From a virus, in IMG/VR virus record IMGVR_UViG_3300042691_020788, positions 1 through 22,972 of that record: a stretch of DNA of 22,972 nt. The stretch is one strand, 5' to 3'. The translations under genes were made by a program, and so were the position numbers. The stretch's first letter is position 1, and each line of letters begins with the position of its first letter. Positions 13,006 through 19,449 of the stretch are shown here, one piece after another. The notes under the pieces are model-generated. The model was not told the DNA's origin. It saw only the letters and a program-made list of their open reading frames with translations, and made no database searches.

Positions 13006-13065
13006 TTAAGAATACCCATCCGAGTATCCATCGGAGTATGCTCCGATGAATCCCGGACTTAGGTA
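13006..13065 (-). other. Short -1-frame extension at the end of the capsid gene
   Basis: If the ribosome slips -1 in the run CTTTTTA at 13070-13064, the capsid frame continues past its TAA as YLSPGFIGAYSDGYSDGYS and stops at 13006, just before the terminator. The SDGY repeats look protein-like. A perfect 8-bp hairpin (CATCGGAG/CTCCGATG, 13029-13048) lies downstream. No start codon in this frame makes it a free gene. It may be a programmed extension or a remnant. Confidence 0.4.
13029..13048. repeat. 8-bp hairpin after the capsid gene
   Basis: CATCGGAG and CTCCGATG pair perfectly around a TATG loop, 11 bases beyond the capsid stop codon in the minus sense. It is followed by no T-run and is separate from the terminator at 12979-12999. 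Confidence 0.7.
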
Positions 13066-14177
13066 AAAAGTGCCTCGAATACTCCGTTCACACCTTCGTT
13101 GGTATCTCCGGTTGCGAAGAGGTCAGTCGGAGGAGTATAGCAATCGAAGAATTGCTCAAGATAGCAAGTGTAACTTTCTGAACAAGAATCCTCAAGAATT
13201 CTCACATCGGCCTTTACTGATGGCATTCCGGGGAGAGGCATTGTGAATCGCTCCATGTCACCGATGCGACCATATTGGCCAACATATTGGAGATATGGTG
13301 TATAGATGGCAGAACCGGGAGAGAAAATCAACGCACCATTCTCGTTGCCGAGTTGAGTCACGATGTTCTCATCATAATAGTATTGAGCGATTCCGGTGTT
13401 GTCACGAACGGCAGCGAAATTGATACCATTCGCTCCTTGGCCGAAGTAGCGAGAATCGTTCATCCAAATGCGTTGCAATGCACCCGCACCACCGATGATG
13501 ATTGGCGCACCTTTGAATCCGGTCTTCATGATTTCTTGCTTCATTTGGAACAGACCAATCGCATTGATTTCACCATTCGTTCCTTCCACATCGAATGTCT
13601 TGGAGGCAGCACCACCGACCCATGTTCCTTTTCCGGTATCCATGATGTCGAGAAGTTCGATGTTGATTGCTTGCACAAGAGCATTGGATGCTGCTTGGAA
13701 GTCGGTGAAAAGTTCACGAATCACGGAGAGTTCAGTCTGAGCAGCACCGAGGGCATTGGCTCGCTGCACGATAGTCCCCGGCTGATTGCTCCCGGTTAGT
13801 CTCACAAGTTCAAGATACGATTCGCAGTATATGCGAATCTGAGCCTCAGTCATTGTGAAGTTGATTCCCTTGTACTTAGAGACCTCAAATGTGTCCTCAA
13901 GATATTGAAGAGTATCACCTTCGCCCACGGCACATTCCTTCGTGTCAGATGCAGCAGAGGCGAGCAGTCGCTGCTTGTAAGCAACACGAACTTGCTTGGA
14001 TTGTCCCGTGCCATTGTCATTAGCAAGGCGAATAACTTGACCGGGAATCATGTTGGATGGGTCGGTCAGAGCAGCGAGCGCACCACCATGAATGTTCACA
14101 TTGAGTGCGTTGTTGATTAGATTGTCGGACAATGAAGTGAGAATTGCCGGACAAATATTGTTTGTTGATATTGGCAT
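13059..14177 (-). CDS. Major capsid protein
   Basis: 372 residues, immediately after a scaffold-like gene (two-base gap). Reads MPISTNNICPAILTSLSDNL, then a basic region (SKQVRVAYKQRLLASA), FEVSKYKGINFTMTEAQIRI, an Ala/Gln-rich helix around QRANALGAAQTELSVIRELF that could be the HK97 spine helix, and PIIIGGAGALQRIWMNDSRY. Several Cys residues cluster near the C-terminus (ILEDSCSESYTCYLEQFFDC). Its length, position and the scaffold neighbour fit an HK97-fold capsid protein as found in Bacteroidota phages; no fold search was possible. A -1 frame extension is described separately. Confidence 0.85.
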   Translation of the reverse strand: MPISTNNICPAILTSLSDNLINNALNVNIHGGALAALTDPSNMIPGQVIRLANDNGTGQSKQVRVAYKQRLLASAASDTKECAVGEGDTLQYLEDTFEVSKYKGINFTMTEAQIRIYCESYLELVRLTGSNQPGTIVQRANALGAAQTELSVIRELFTDFQAASNALVQAINIELLDIMDTGKGTWVGGAASKTFDVEGTNGEINAIGLFQMKQEIMKTGFKGAPIIIGGAGALQRIWMNDSRYFGQGANGINFAAVRDNTGIAQYYYDENIVTQLGNENGALIFSPGSAIYTPYLQYVGQYGRIGDMERFTMPLPGMPSVKADVRILEDSCSESYTCYLEQFFDCYTPPTDLFATGDTNEGVNGVFEALFT

Positions 14178-14179
14178 GA

Positions 14180-15088
14180 TTAAATCGATTTTTCGGCTCT
14201 TGCTGCCGTGTTGGCAATATCAGCCAAGGCAGAGGTCAAGTATGCCGGAAGTTTCTGAGGAGTGCCTCCCGGATTGACCGGGTTGATTGTGGGAGTGCCG
14301 AAAGAGGCCGGAGATGAACTGCCACCATTCATGCCGGGTTCTTTCAAAAGTTTATTTTCTTGCAAAACTAATGCTTGGAGTTCGGAATATCCAAATTCTT
14401 TTCCGCTGACAACAAGAGGCAGCGATTCATCCTTGGCATTCACGATTCGTGCTTGGTTGGCATCGGCATCGAAAACTACCTTACCACCAAGTGCATTGAG
14501 TTTGTCATTTATGACTGCCTTGTATGCCGGAACTCGTGCCGATTCCGGGATTGCATCGTTCCATTGGATTCCGGCCAATTGTGCCTTCTCCCATAAATCT
14601 TGCATCCGAGAAACATACTTCGATTCAACGGCAGAGACATCGCTCTGCGCTTTCCGAACGGCCTCATCATACTTTGCTTGAGCCTCGGCAATCTTGGCAA
14701 CATATTCTTCTGATTGTGCCTTATTGGTCGATTTCCCGGCTTTCTCCACGAGGTCATTGAGTGCCTTGAATGCGAGTTTCACTTTGTCACCGGAATTCTT
14801 GGTTGCCTTGATTTCCTCGATGACCTCTCCCGGCAATGGGGAGTTCTTGGCGAGTGAAACAATCTCTTCATCATATCCCATCATGAAATTCCGGATGAAA
14901 TGCGTTTTGAGGTCGAGATTGTTTTTGGCAATATCGAGAGTCAGCAGATTCGACTCGAACTTCTGAGCGATTGGTTCGGGAACTTCGATGTCACCGAGTG
15001 ATGATGCCGAGAGCATCATTGCGAAGTCGGAATCCTCTGCGAGTCCGGCTCTCTTGCCTTGTTGATTCAAAAACTCTCTCAGATTCAT
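14180..15088 (-). CDS. Probable capsid scaffolding protein (302 aa)
   Basis: Directly upstream of the capsid gene and coupled to its own upstream gene by ATGA. A helical, charged protein with coiled-coil character (YVAKIAEAQAKYDEAVRKAQ, SDVSAVESKYVSRMQDLWEK) and a Gly/Pro/Ser-rich tail (GGSSSPASFGTPTINPVNPG) before a final helix. This is the usual layout of phage scaffolds, whose C-terminus binds the capsid protein. I see no protease motif, so maturation cleavage, if any, must come from elsewhere. Confidence 0.75.
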   Translation of the reverse strand: MNLREFLNQQGKRAGLAEDSDFAMMLSASSLGDIEVPEPIAQKFESNLLTLDIAKNNLDLKTHFIRNFMMGYDEEIVSLAKNSPLPGEVIEEIKATKNSGDKVKLAFKALNDLVEKAGKSTNKAQSEEYVAKIAEAQAKYDEAVRKAQSDVSAVESKYVSRMQDLWEKAQLAGIQWNDAIPESARVPAYKAVINDKLNALGGKVVFDADANQARIVNAKDESLPLVVSGKEFGYSELQALVLQENKLLKEPGMNGGSSSPASFGTPTINPVNPGGTPQKLPAYLTSALADIANTAARAEKSI

Positions 15089-15528
15089 AACGGCAATTCA
15101 TCGAGAGATTGTTGGATTTCTTCCTCGGTCAACGGAGCAGATTCGACCTTCTTTTTCTTGGCCTTCTTCGGCTTCTCTGCGACCTCCTCGTTGGCTGCTG
15201 CCTCTGCTGCCATCTCTGCCATGAGTTCGGCCTTGAGTTGTGCTTTGAGGTCATCAATCAATTTCGGGTCGCTCAGAGAGTTCATGTCCGGCTGAGAAGT
15301 CATCCCTCCGGGAGTCACTCCGAGAGGCATCACGATTCGCCAAATTCTCGACCTCTTGTTGAGAGGCAATTGCAGATTCCGCAATGCGTTGGTCGCATTG
15401 GTTATCACCTTGATTGGCCGATTCTGAAACCCGGTTTTCGGGTCTTTCTCCCATCGTACCACTTCCACCCTTGCTTGAGGCCCGAATTGGGCAATCGCTC
15501 TCCGGATGTAGTCTAATCCATCATTCAT
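15085..15528 (-). CDS. Hypothetical protein upstream of the scaffold gene (147 aa)
   Basis: Start at 15528 (MNDGLDYIRRAIAQFGPQAR); the ATG at 15558 would begin among the inverted repeats upstream. An N-terminal ordered part (IKVITNATNALRNLQLPLNK, RIWRIVMPLGVTPGGM) is followed by an Ala/Glu-rich helix and a Lys-rich stretch (AEKPKKAKKKKVESAPL) ending in EEEIQQSLDELPL. The tail suggests a flexible adaptor. It ends with ATGA overlap to the scaffold gene, so the two are made together. Function unknown. Confidence 0.72.
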   Translation of the reverse strand: MNDGLDYIRRAIAQFGPQARVEVVRWEKDPKTGFQNRPIKVITNATNALRNLQLPLNKRSRIWRIVMPLGVTPGGMTSQPDMNSLSDPKLIDDLKAQLKAELMAEMAAEAAANEEVAEKPKKAKKKKVESAPLTEEEIQQSLDELPL

Positions 15529-15558
15529 TTGTTTTGAATTTTGATTTTTGTGAAACAT

Positions 15559-15591
15559 TTCGCAAATGTGCGAATTTGATTTTTCAAATTC
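15559..15591. repeat. Overlapping dyad symmetries before the scaffold-capsid genes
   Basis: TTCGCA (15559-15564) pairs with TGCGAA (15569-15574), and GAATTTGA (15572-15579) with TCAAATTC (15584-15591). They fill the gap between 15595 and the gene starting at 15528. They may be an operator or a leader structure for the scaffold-capsid genes. Confidence 0.5.
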
Positions 15592-15594
15592 AAA

Positions 15595-16065
15595 TCAGCA
15601 CTCCCGGCAATCAATGCGTTCGAGCATCGTGAAGTCGATGGTGAAGAATTGGGTCTGAGTCTGCCTCTCGTTGATGCCGAAGAAAGTCCGAGCATTCTCC
15701 CGATTCGAGAAACTCGAATTCCCCAATGTCACTCGTGCGACATTGTTCAATGATGCTGCCATAACCGCCTCCATTCCGGCAACCTTGGAATTCACCACGA
15801 GTCTGAATTGGATGTCTCGATTGATGATGTGACTCCGGCCTCCACCGGGTTGAGTATTTGGCCGGGCCGACTGCCGGATGAAAAAACACACGATGTCGAA
15901 GTTGTCATTCACGGAGCAGAATCGTTGTCCATCTGCGGTCACATAGTTTCCGGCATCGCTCGGAGTTACGGCTTCAACGGCTTCGCCATAGTTGAGAATC
16001 TTGAGACCGGGGAGTGCCTCGATGGTATCGCATATCGTGCTGAATGGAGTTATTAGTTTTATCAT
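15595..16065 (-). CDS. Tail completion/terminator-like protein (156 aa)
   Basis: Starts with ATGA overlap after the HK97-gp10-like gene. Sequence includes MIKLITPFSTICDTIEALPG, IVCFFIRQSARPNTQPGGGR, DIQFRLVVNSKVAGMEAVMA and QFFTIDFTMLERIDCREC. Size, beta-rich end and its place right after a gp10-like protein match tail completion or tail terminator proteins, which cap the tail. This call rests on synteny and length, not on a clear motif. Confidence 0.6.
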   Translation of the reverse strand: MIKLITPFSTICDTIEALPGLKILNYGEAVEAVTPSDAGNYVTADGQRFCSVNDNFDIVCFFIRQSARPNTQPGGGRSHIINRDIQFRLVVNSKVAGMEAVMAASLNNVARVTLGNSSFSNRENARTFFGINERQTQTQFFTIDFTMLERIDCREC

Positions 16066-16607
16066 TTGAGAATTTGATTGATGATTCGGTTGAGAATTTG
16101 CATCGCTTGCTCTTCCTCCTCTTTACTGAGCGCAAAGATAGGCCCGAATCTCTTCTCATGGTATCCGGCAATCTTGGCCGACTCTGCGTTCTTGAATCCG
16201 ACTCCCCACGAATTATCATCCAATGGTGAGGGAATCCAATCTCCGAACATTGCTCCGGTCAGAGTGAGGTCGATGAAATCGGTTTGCAATCCGAGCGACT
16301 GCCGGAACTCCTTGTATCCTCCGTAAAATTCATCCGTGTCACCGAATGCTTTCATCCGCTTGCTCATCTGCTTTTTGTTGGCAATCGAACCGAATTTCCC
16401 GGTGATTTTGCCAAATGCCAAGGTCTTGGTCGAGTATTCACCAATCTGCGAACCATCGGCTTTCTGACCATCGTTCTGCACTCTCTTGGCCACGGCAGCA
16501 GCACCATCGATTGCGAGTTCACGCAATACTCGGTTCACATCACCGATTGCCTTGAGTTGGCCGAGGTGATTTTTGAAGAGGTCAGATGTCGAGTTGAATA
16601 CTTGCAT
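16062..16607 (-). CDS. HK97 gp10-like/Mu gpG-like neck or tail-completion protein (181 aa)
   Basis: Shows the pattern of the gp10/virion morphogenesis family: an N-terminal helix (FKNHLGQLKAIGDVNRVLRE), a middle basic region around STKTLAFGKITGKFG, DLTLTGAMFGDWIPSP, then NAESAKIAGYHEKRFGPIFA, which resembles the AxYHxxG...P(F)xF end of these proteins. Such proteins join head and tail. It is the first gene of the head-neck block and lies downstream of the divergent promoter region at 16.65 kb, although no clear minus-strand promoter could be fixed there. Confidence 0.72.
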   Translation of the reverse strand: MQVFNSTSDLFKNHLGQLKAIGDVNRVLRELAIDGAAAVAKRVQNDGQKADGSQIGEYSTKTLAFGKITGKFGSIANKKQMSKRMKAFGDTDEFYGGYKEFRQSLGLQTDFIDLTLTGAMFGDWIPSPLDDNSWGVGFKNAESAKIAGYHEKRFGPIFALSKEEEEQAMQILNRIINQILK

Positions 16608-16688
16608 TTTTTTTGACTCTCAAATATTGTGATTTTGAATGACTTGTGCCGGAGCGAAAAAAATATTTCACTTTTTTTCATCCAATAT

Positions 16689-16719
16689 TTTGCAGATTCA
16701 GAAATACGTTATTGCTTTG
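16689..16719 (+). promoter_or_regulatory. Bacteroidetes-type promoter, shared family copy 3
   Basis: TTTG (16689-16692), 19-bp spacer, TTGCTTTG (16712-16719). The -33 block ATATTTTGCAGATTCAGAAA is nearly identical to copy 4. An AAAAAAATATTTCACTTTTT tract lies upstream and CACTCACTAACCAA downstream. The start codon at 16743 is 23 bases after the -7 box. Confidence 0.85.
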
Positions 16720-16742
16720 CACTCACTAACCAACAACACCTT

Positions 16743-16934
16743 ATGATTTCTATGGTTCAAGTCATCGTTTATCGTATCACGGATTTGGGAAATCCGTTTT
16801 ACTCTGCCAACTTCCAAGAGCATGAATGTGCTTCTTCCAATTTGGCCGATGCAGCATCGTTTGCTGCTCAAATCAACTCCAATGCGAACTTGTTCGCACG
16901 AGTTCAAGTTCAATGTTTCACCGGGGAGGAGTAA
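16743..16934 (+). CDS. Hypothetical protein (63 aa) behind a shared-family promoter
   Basis: Start at 16743 (MISMVQVIVYRITDLGNPFY); the longer frame from 16629 only translates the promoter. The protein continues with a helix rich in Ala and Asn (NLADAASFAAQINSNANLFA). An 8-bp hairpin, ACGGATTT/AAATCCGT with four T residues after it, occupies codons 13-18 (16779-16797) and could act as an attenuator. The stop codon lies inside hairpin copy 3. Function unknown. Confidence 0.75.
   Translation: MISMVQVIVYRITDLGNPFYSANFQEHECASSNLADAASFAAQINSNANLFARVQVQCFTGEE
16779..16800 (+). repeat. Early intragenic hairpin with short T-run
   Basis: ACGGATTT (16779-16786) pairs with AAATCCGT (16790-16797) around GGG, and TTT follows. 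About 55 bases downstream of the expected transcription start. Terminator-like but with a weak T-run. Confidence 0.55.
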
Positions 16935-16942
16935 TCCTCCCC
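16923..16942 (+). repeat. Conserved intergenic hairpin, copy 3
   Basis: GGGGAGGA/TCCTCCCC with loop GTAA, which contains the stop codon of the 63-residue gene. It is 11 bases before the ATG at 16954. The flank AATGTTTCACC and the block after it (CATATTTCAAAAATGG) match copy 2 on the opposite strand 10.5 kb away. Confidence 0.82.
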
Positions 16943-16953
16943 ATATTTCAAAA

Positions 16954-17370
16954 ATGGATATGCACAATTCAATCATCGGAAGTATTGAGAATGTAAGGAT
17001 TCACTCTCTCGACAATTACTTGTTCATCAATGGCACTCTCTCGGCCAATTCCGGAGGTCTCAGCCATGCTCAGAATCTCATCCACAACTTGGGAGGCACT
17101 CTCTCCGTTGTTGCATGGAGAATTGATGTGTTGGACATGGACATGGCATTCATGGCCGTAACCATCGACAACTTGGACATCGGCCTCAACATCCGAATCA
17201 CCATCGATATCAGTCCGGAGATGGCAGCGAAACAAATCGAGGCATGGCATGGCAATGATATTATGAAATGCAAGAGGAGATGTGGCCTTACTCTCATCGA
17301 CAATTCGTATCTTGTTCCCTCATCTGATGATTCAAAGTATGAATGGAAAAAGAAGTCCGTGGTCAATTGA
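16954..17370 (+). CDS. Hypothetical protein (138 aa)
   Basis: Starts at 16954 (MDMHNSIIGSIENVRIHSLD) right after hairpin copy 3; the longer frame overlaps the preceding gene. Beta strands with regular hydrophobic spacing dominate: NYLFINGTLSANSGGLSHAQ, GTLSVVAWRIDVLDMDMAFM, VTIDNLDIGLNIRITIDISP. It ends with a basic stretch (YEWKKKSVVN). No family recognised; could be an accessory host-interaction protein. Confidence 0.75.
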   Translation: MDMHNSIIGSIENVRIHSLDNYLFINGTLSANSGGLSHAQNLIHNLGGTLSVVAWRIDVLDMDMAFMAVTIDNLDIGLNIRITIDISPEMAAKQIEAWHGNDIMKCKRRCGLTLIDNSYLVPSSDDSKYEWKKKSVVN

Positions 17371-17443
17371 GGCCATCGTGGCCGGAGGATTCATCATCCT
17401 CATCTTGGTCATGATTTTTCGCAGCATCATCGCCAATCAATAA
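17339..17443 (+). CDS. 34-residue single-pass membrane peptide
   Basis: ATG at 17339 (MNGKRSPWSIEAIVAGG) overlaps the preceding gene by 32 bases and ends with TAA at 17441-17443, 6 bases before the terminator stem. After a short basic N-terminus, IVAGGFIILILVMIFRSIIA forms one strongly hydrophobic helix. It is the last frame of the cassette. Small size lowers confidence, but the position before the terminator and the hydrophobic segment are in its favour. Possible small holin-like or membrane regulatory peptide. Confidence 0.5.
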   Translation: MNGKRSPWSIEAIVAGGFIILILVMIFRSIIANQ

Positions 17444-17449
17444 AAAAAG

Positions 17450-17470
17450 AACCCGGTCAAAAACCGGGTT
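17450..17470. terminator. Bidirectional terminator
   Basis: AACCCGGT (17450-17457) pairs with ACCGGGTT (17463-17470). Plus-strand T-run to 17474; minus-strand T-run from 17448 to 17442. It separates the convergent plus cassette and the minus gene ending at 17504. Confidence 0.9.
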
Positions 17471-17503
17471 TTTTCTTGTCATCAAAAATGGAAAAACTTA
17501 TGA

Positions 17504-18541
17504 TTACGGACGATTGAATCCTTGCTGAATCAACCCGGAATTTTCGCAGTTGAAACACAAGTCTTCTCCTTTTAGATTGAGTTGATTCGCCCATGTGGCG
17601 ATTGATGAGTTGTAATTGTCGAGGAATGTGGTCATGTTTCGCTCGGTCAATTCTCGATTGCTCTGAGCGAAGTAATTCGCACGAGGCGATGAGATTTTCG
17701 CCCATAATATTTGAAAGCATAGGAGATTCGCCCATGCATCGGTGAGATATTCCTTTTCTCGGCAAATGAATTGGTCAAGTGAGCAGACAAGGTCTGCATC
17801 TATATAAACTCCGGACTGCGTTGAATCGCTCGTGTAATCGACTCCGAGGCCGTAATTCAACGGAGCAGTCACCGGGAAGATGTTCCATCCGTTGTTCATT
17901 ATCCACGAGAATCTCTGACCACATTCGATGTCGAATTGTTCCCAACCATAATCCATGAACGAGCCAACCAATGTGTCCACAATTGAACAATCAACGGCAA
18001 CCATGATGTTGATTTTGTCAAAATCGCTCACAAATGTCTCGTTGATTGGCACATAATTCATCCCCGGTGCGAGGTCTGCCGTGCCGGAGTAAATCACCGA
18101 GCCATCTTGAGTTTGAAAAAACTTAAACGGCACTCCCATTGATGGATGTGGCCCGGCATTATAGATGTACAATTGCCGGATGCGGAGGCCGAGATACTTC
18201 GACCCTTCGACCGACACGAAGACTCCTCGGTATTCTGCCGAGGCCGGGAGAGGAGTAATCTGCGACCATTGCTGCACATATTGCTTGGAAGTCCGAAAAA
18301 GGACTTGGTCGAGTCTCGCCTCGGCCACCGAGAAAAGAACCTTCTGCACATCCATCCGGAATCGTTGGTATGCTGCTCTCTGAGTCGATGCCCAAAATCC
18401 GGCATAGGATGCTTGCTCCGGAGTGCTGATTGATTCGAGCAACTCCATTCCCATTCCGGGGTAATCGTTGATGTAAACACCGGAAATCGGGTCGCTGCCT
18501 CCACATGAGAGCAGACCAACATAATTCGTGAGACAATTCAT
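17504..18541 (-). CDS. Conserved phage protein of unknown function, possibly virion or tail associated (345 aa)
   Basis: The ATG at 18541 (MNCLTNYVGLLSCGGSDPIS) fits the conserved start of a family I recall from Bacteroidota phages (NCLTxxxGLxxC...SGxYINDLPG); here GVYINDYPGMGME follows. The ATG at 18592 would overlap the upstream gene. Later parts contain FRTSKQYVQQWSQITPLPAS, GLRIRQLYIYNAGPHPSMGV (a beta-rich domain) and ENSGLIQQGFNRP at the end. Cys residues are numerous. Family membership is likely, function not established; a structural role fits its position among head and lysis genes. Confidence 0.78.
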   Translation of the reverse strand: MNCLTNYVGLLSCGGSDPISGVYINDYPGMGMELLESISTPEQASYAGFWASTQRAAYQRFRMDVQKVLFSVAEARLDQVLFRTSKQYVQQWSQITPLPASAEYRGVFVSVEGSKYLGLRIRQLYIYNAGPHPSMGVPFKFFQTQDGSVIYSGTADLAPGMNYVPINETFVSDFDKINIMVAVDCSIVDTLVGSFMDYGWEQFDIECGQRFSWIMNNGWNIFPVTAPLNYGLGVDYTSDSTQSGVYIDADLVCSLDQFICREKEYLTDAWANLLCFQILWAKISSPRANYFAQSNRELTERNMTTFLDNYNSSIATWANQLNLKGEDLCFNCENSGLIQQGFNRP

Positions 18542-18550
18542 GGCGATGAT

Positions 18551-18558
18551 TTTCGCAA
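18551..18558 (-). promoter_or_regulatory. TAACTTTG motif before the 345-residue gene
   Basis: On the minus strand TAACTTTGCGAAAATC stands just before the ATG at 18541. It matches TAnnTTTG and shares GCGAAAA with the motifs before the tape measure gene. No TTTG 19 bp upstream. It may be a secondary promoter. Confidence 0.3.
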
Positions 18559-18560
18559 AG

Positions 18561-18797
18561 TTATGAATTTGATTCTTTTTCTCCGCTGGCATTCAGAATT
18601 CGGAAAATCTTATTCGATAATCCGACCCAAACTCCGAGAACTTGAGCGAGAATGAAGAGGAGGATATTGTCGGTCGATTGAACTCGGTTGACCTTGTAAA
18701 GCCAACCGACTCCAATCAGCAGACCAACGAGGATTGCCGTGACTGCCGTGTATGCATACACTTGCATCCTCTTATTGTACTGCCTTTCGGAATTCAC
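18561..18797 (-). CDS. Two-helix membrane protein, holin-like (78 aa)
   Basis: A GTG at 18797 gives a GTGA overlap with the preceding stop and begins VNSERQYNKRMQVYAY; an ATG at 18887 would extend it by 30 residues over the previous gene. Two membrane helices are clear: AVTAILVGLLIGVGWLY and NILLFILAQVLGVWVGL, with a charged tail (ASGEKESNS). Size and two-helix layout fit a class II holin. Beside a spanin-like gene and an endolysin, the lysis role is a reasonable inference. Confidence 0.6.
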   Translation of the reverse strand: MNSERQYNKRMQVYAYTAVTAILVGLLIGVGWLYKVNRVQSTDNILLFILAQVLGVWVGLSNKIFRILNASGEKESNS

Positions 18798-19111
18798 ATT
18801 CCCGGAAATAATCCCCGGAGTAGACCTCCCACGAACTTGCCTCTTCGCTCGGCCCGGTCTGACTTGGTTGTCTTCACTTGTTGGCATGAATCGAGATACA
18901 TCGTTGCTTTTGCCATCTTGATTGTTGCGTTCTGCATGGAGTCAAGTCGCATCTCGTTGTGAGCGATTCGCATCGTGAGACCCATGTTCCATTCCTCCAA
19001 TTTCTTGGCCGACTCAATGTCTCGTTGGTATGCTTGGTTGTCAAAATAGAAATTGACTCCGATGGCAATCAGAATCAGAACCAATGCCAATCGCTCAATG
19101 ATAATAGTCAT
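18794..19111 (-). CDS. Inner-membrane spanin-like protein (105 aa)
   Basis: ATG at 19111 overlaps the preceding stop as ATGA. One N-terminal membrane helix (LALVLILIAIGVNFYF) is followed by a charged helical region (YQRDIESAKKLEEWNMGLTM, RIAHNEMRLDSMQNATIKMA). This is the layout of Rz-like i-spanins, which help break the outer membrane of Gram-negative hosts. No Rz1-type lipoprotein partner was found nearby, so the call is tentative. Confidence 0.5.
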   Translation of the reverse strand: MTIIIERLALVLILIAIGVNFYFDNQAYQRDIESAKKLEEWNMGLTMRIAHNEMRLDSMQNATIKMAKATMYLDSCQQVKTTKSDRAERRGKFVGGLLRGLFPGM

Positions 19112-19389
19112 TTGAAGATGTTTTTGAATTCCCAAACGATTGATTTCAGCACTCCGACCTTCTTGGTCTCATTCCCTTCAACGATTGTGAAATCGTGTTG
19201 CTTGGCTTTCTTGTATAGGTCAATGAACGCATTCAGCAATCGCACGGATAGGAGCAGAATCCATCCGTAATGGAGGAGGAACGATTCAATCGTGGATAAG
19301 TCCGGAGGCATCACTTCTGCCAATTGCACCCATGCGACTACGGCATATGCCGGGATGTCTGCGAGAAAGTGATATATCGTGTCTTTCAT
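19108..19389 (-). CDS. Small membrane protein of the lysis cluster (93 aa)
   Basis: Start at 19389 (MKDTIYHFLADIPAYAVVAW) or 19431 (14 residues longer, through an AT-rich promoter-like stretch). Hydrophobic segments AYAVVAWVQLAEV and LLHYGWILLLSVRLLNAF are followed by a basic helical tail (KKAKQHDFTIVEGNETKKVG). Candidate holin or antiholin by position next to the divergent endolysin gene. Function inferred. Confidence 0.55.
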   Translation of the reverse strand: MKDTIYHFLADIPAYAVVAWVQLAEVMPPDLSTIESFLLHYGWILLLSVRLLNAFIDLYKKAKQHDFTIVEGNETKKVGVLKSIVWEFKNIFK

Positions 19390-19449
19390 TAATTTCGTAA
19401 AGTATTGCACAAAAATATCGGCAAATTGCATTCATAATTTCTCCAATTT

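Noticed and set aside
16629-16742. N-terminal extension of the 63-residue protein (FFIQYFADSEIRYCFALTNQ)
   Set aside because: This only translates the promoter block; the same wording appears in frames over promoter copy 4. The gene must start after the transcription start.
17421-17426. Repeat-like ATTTTTCGCAGCATC similar to the promoter -33 block
   Set aside because: It lies inside the 34-residue frame and has no TAnnTTTG at the right distance.
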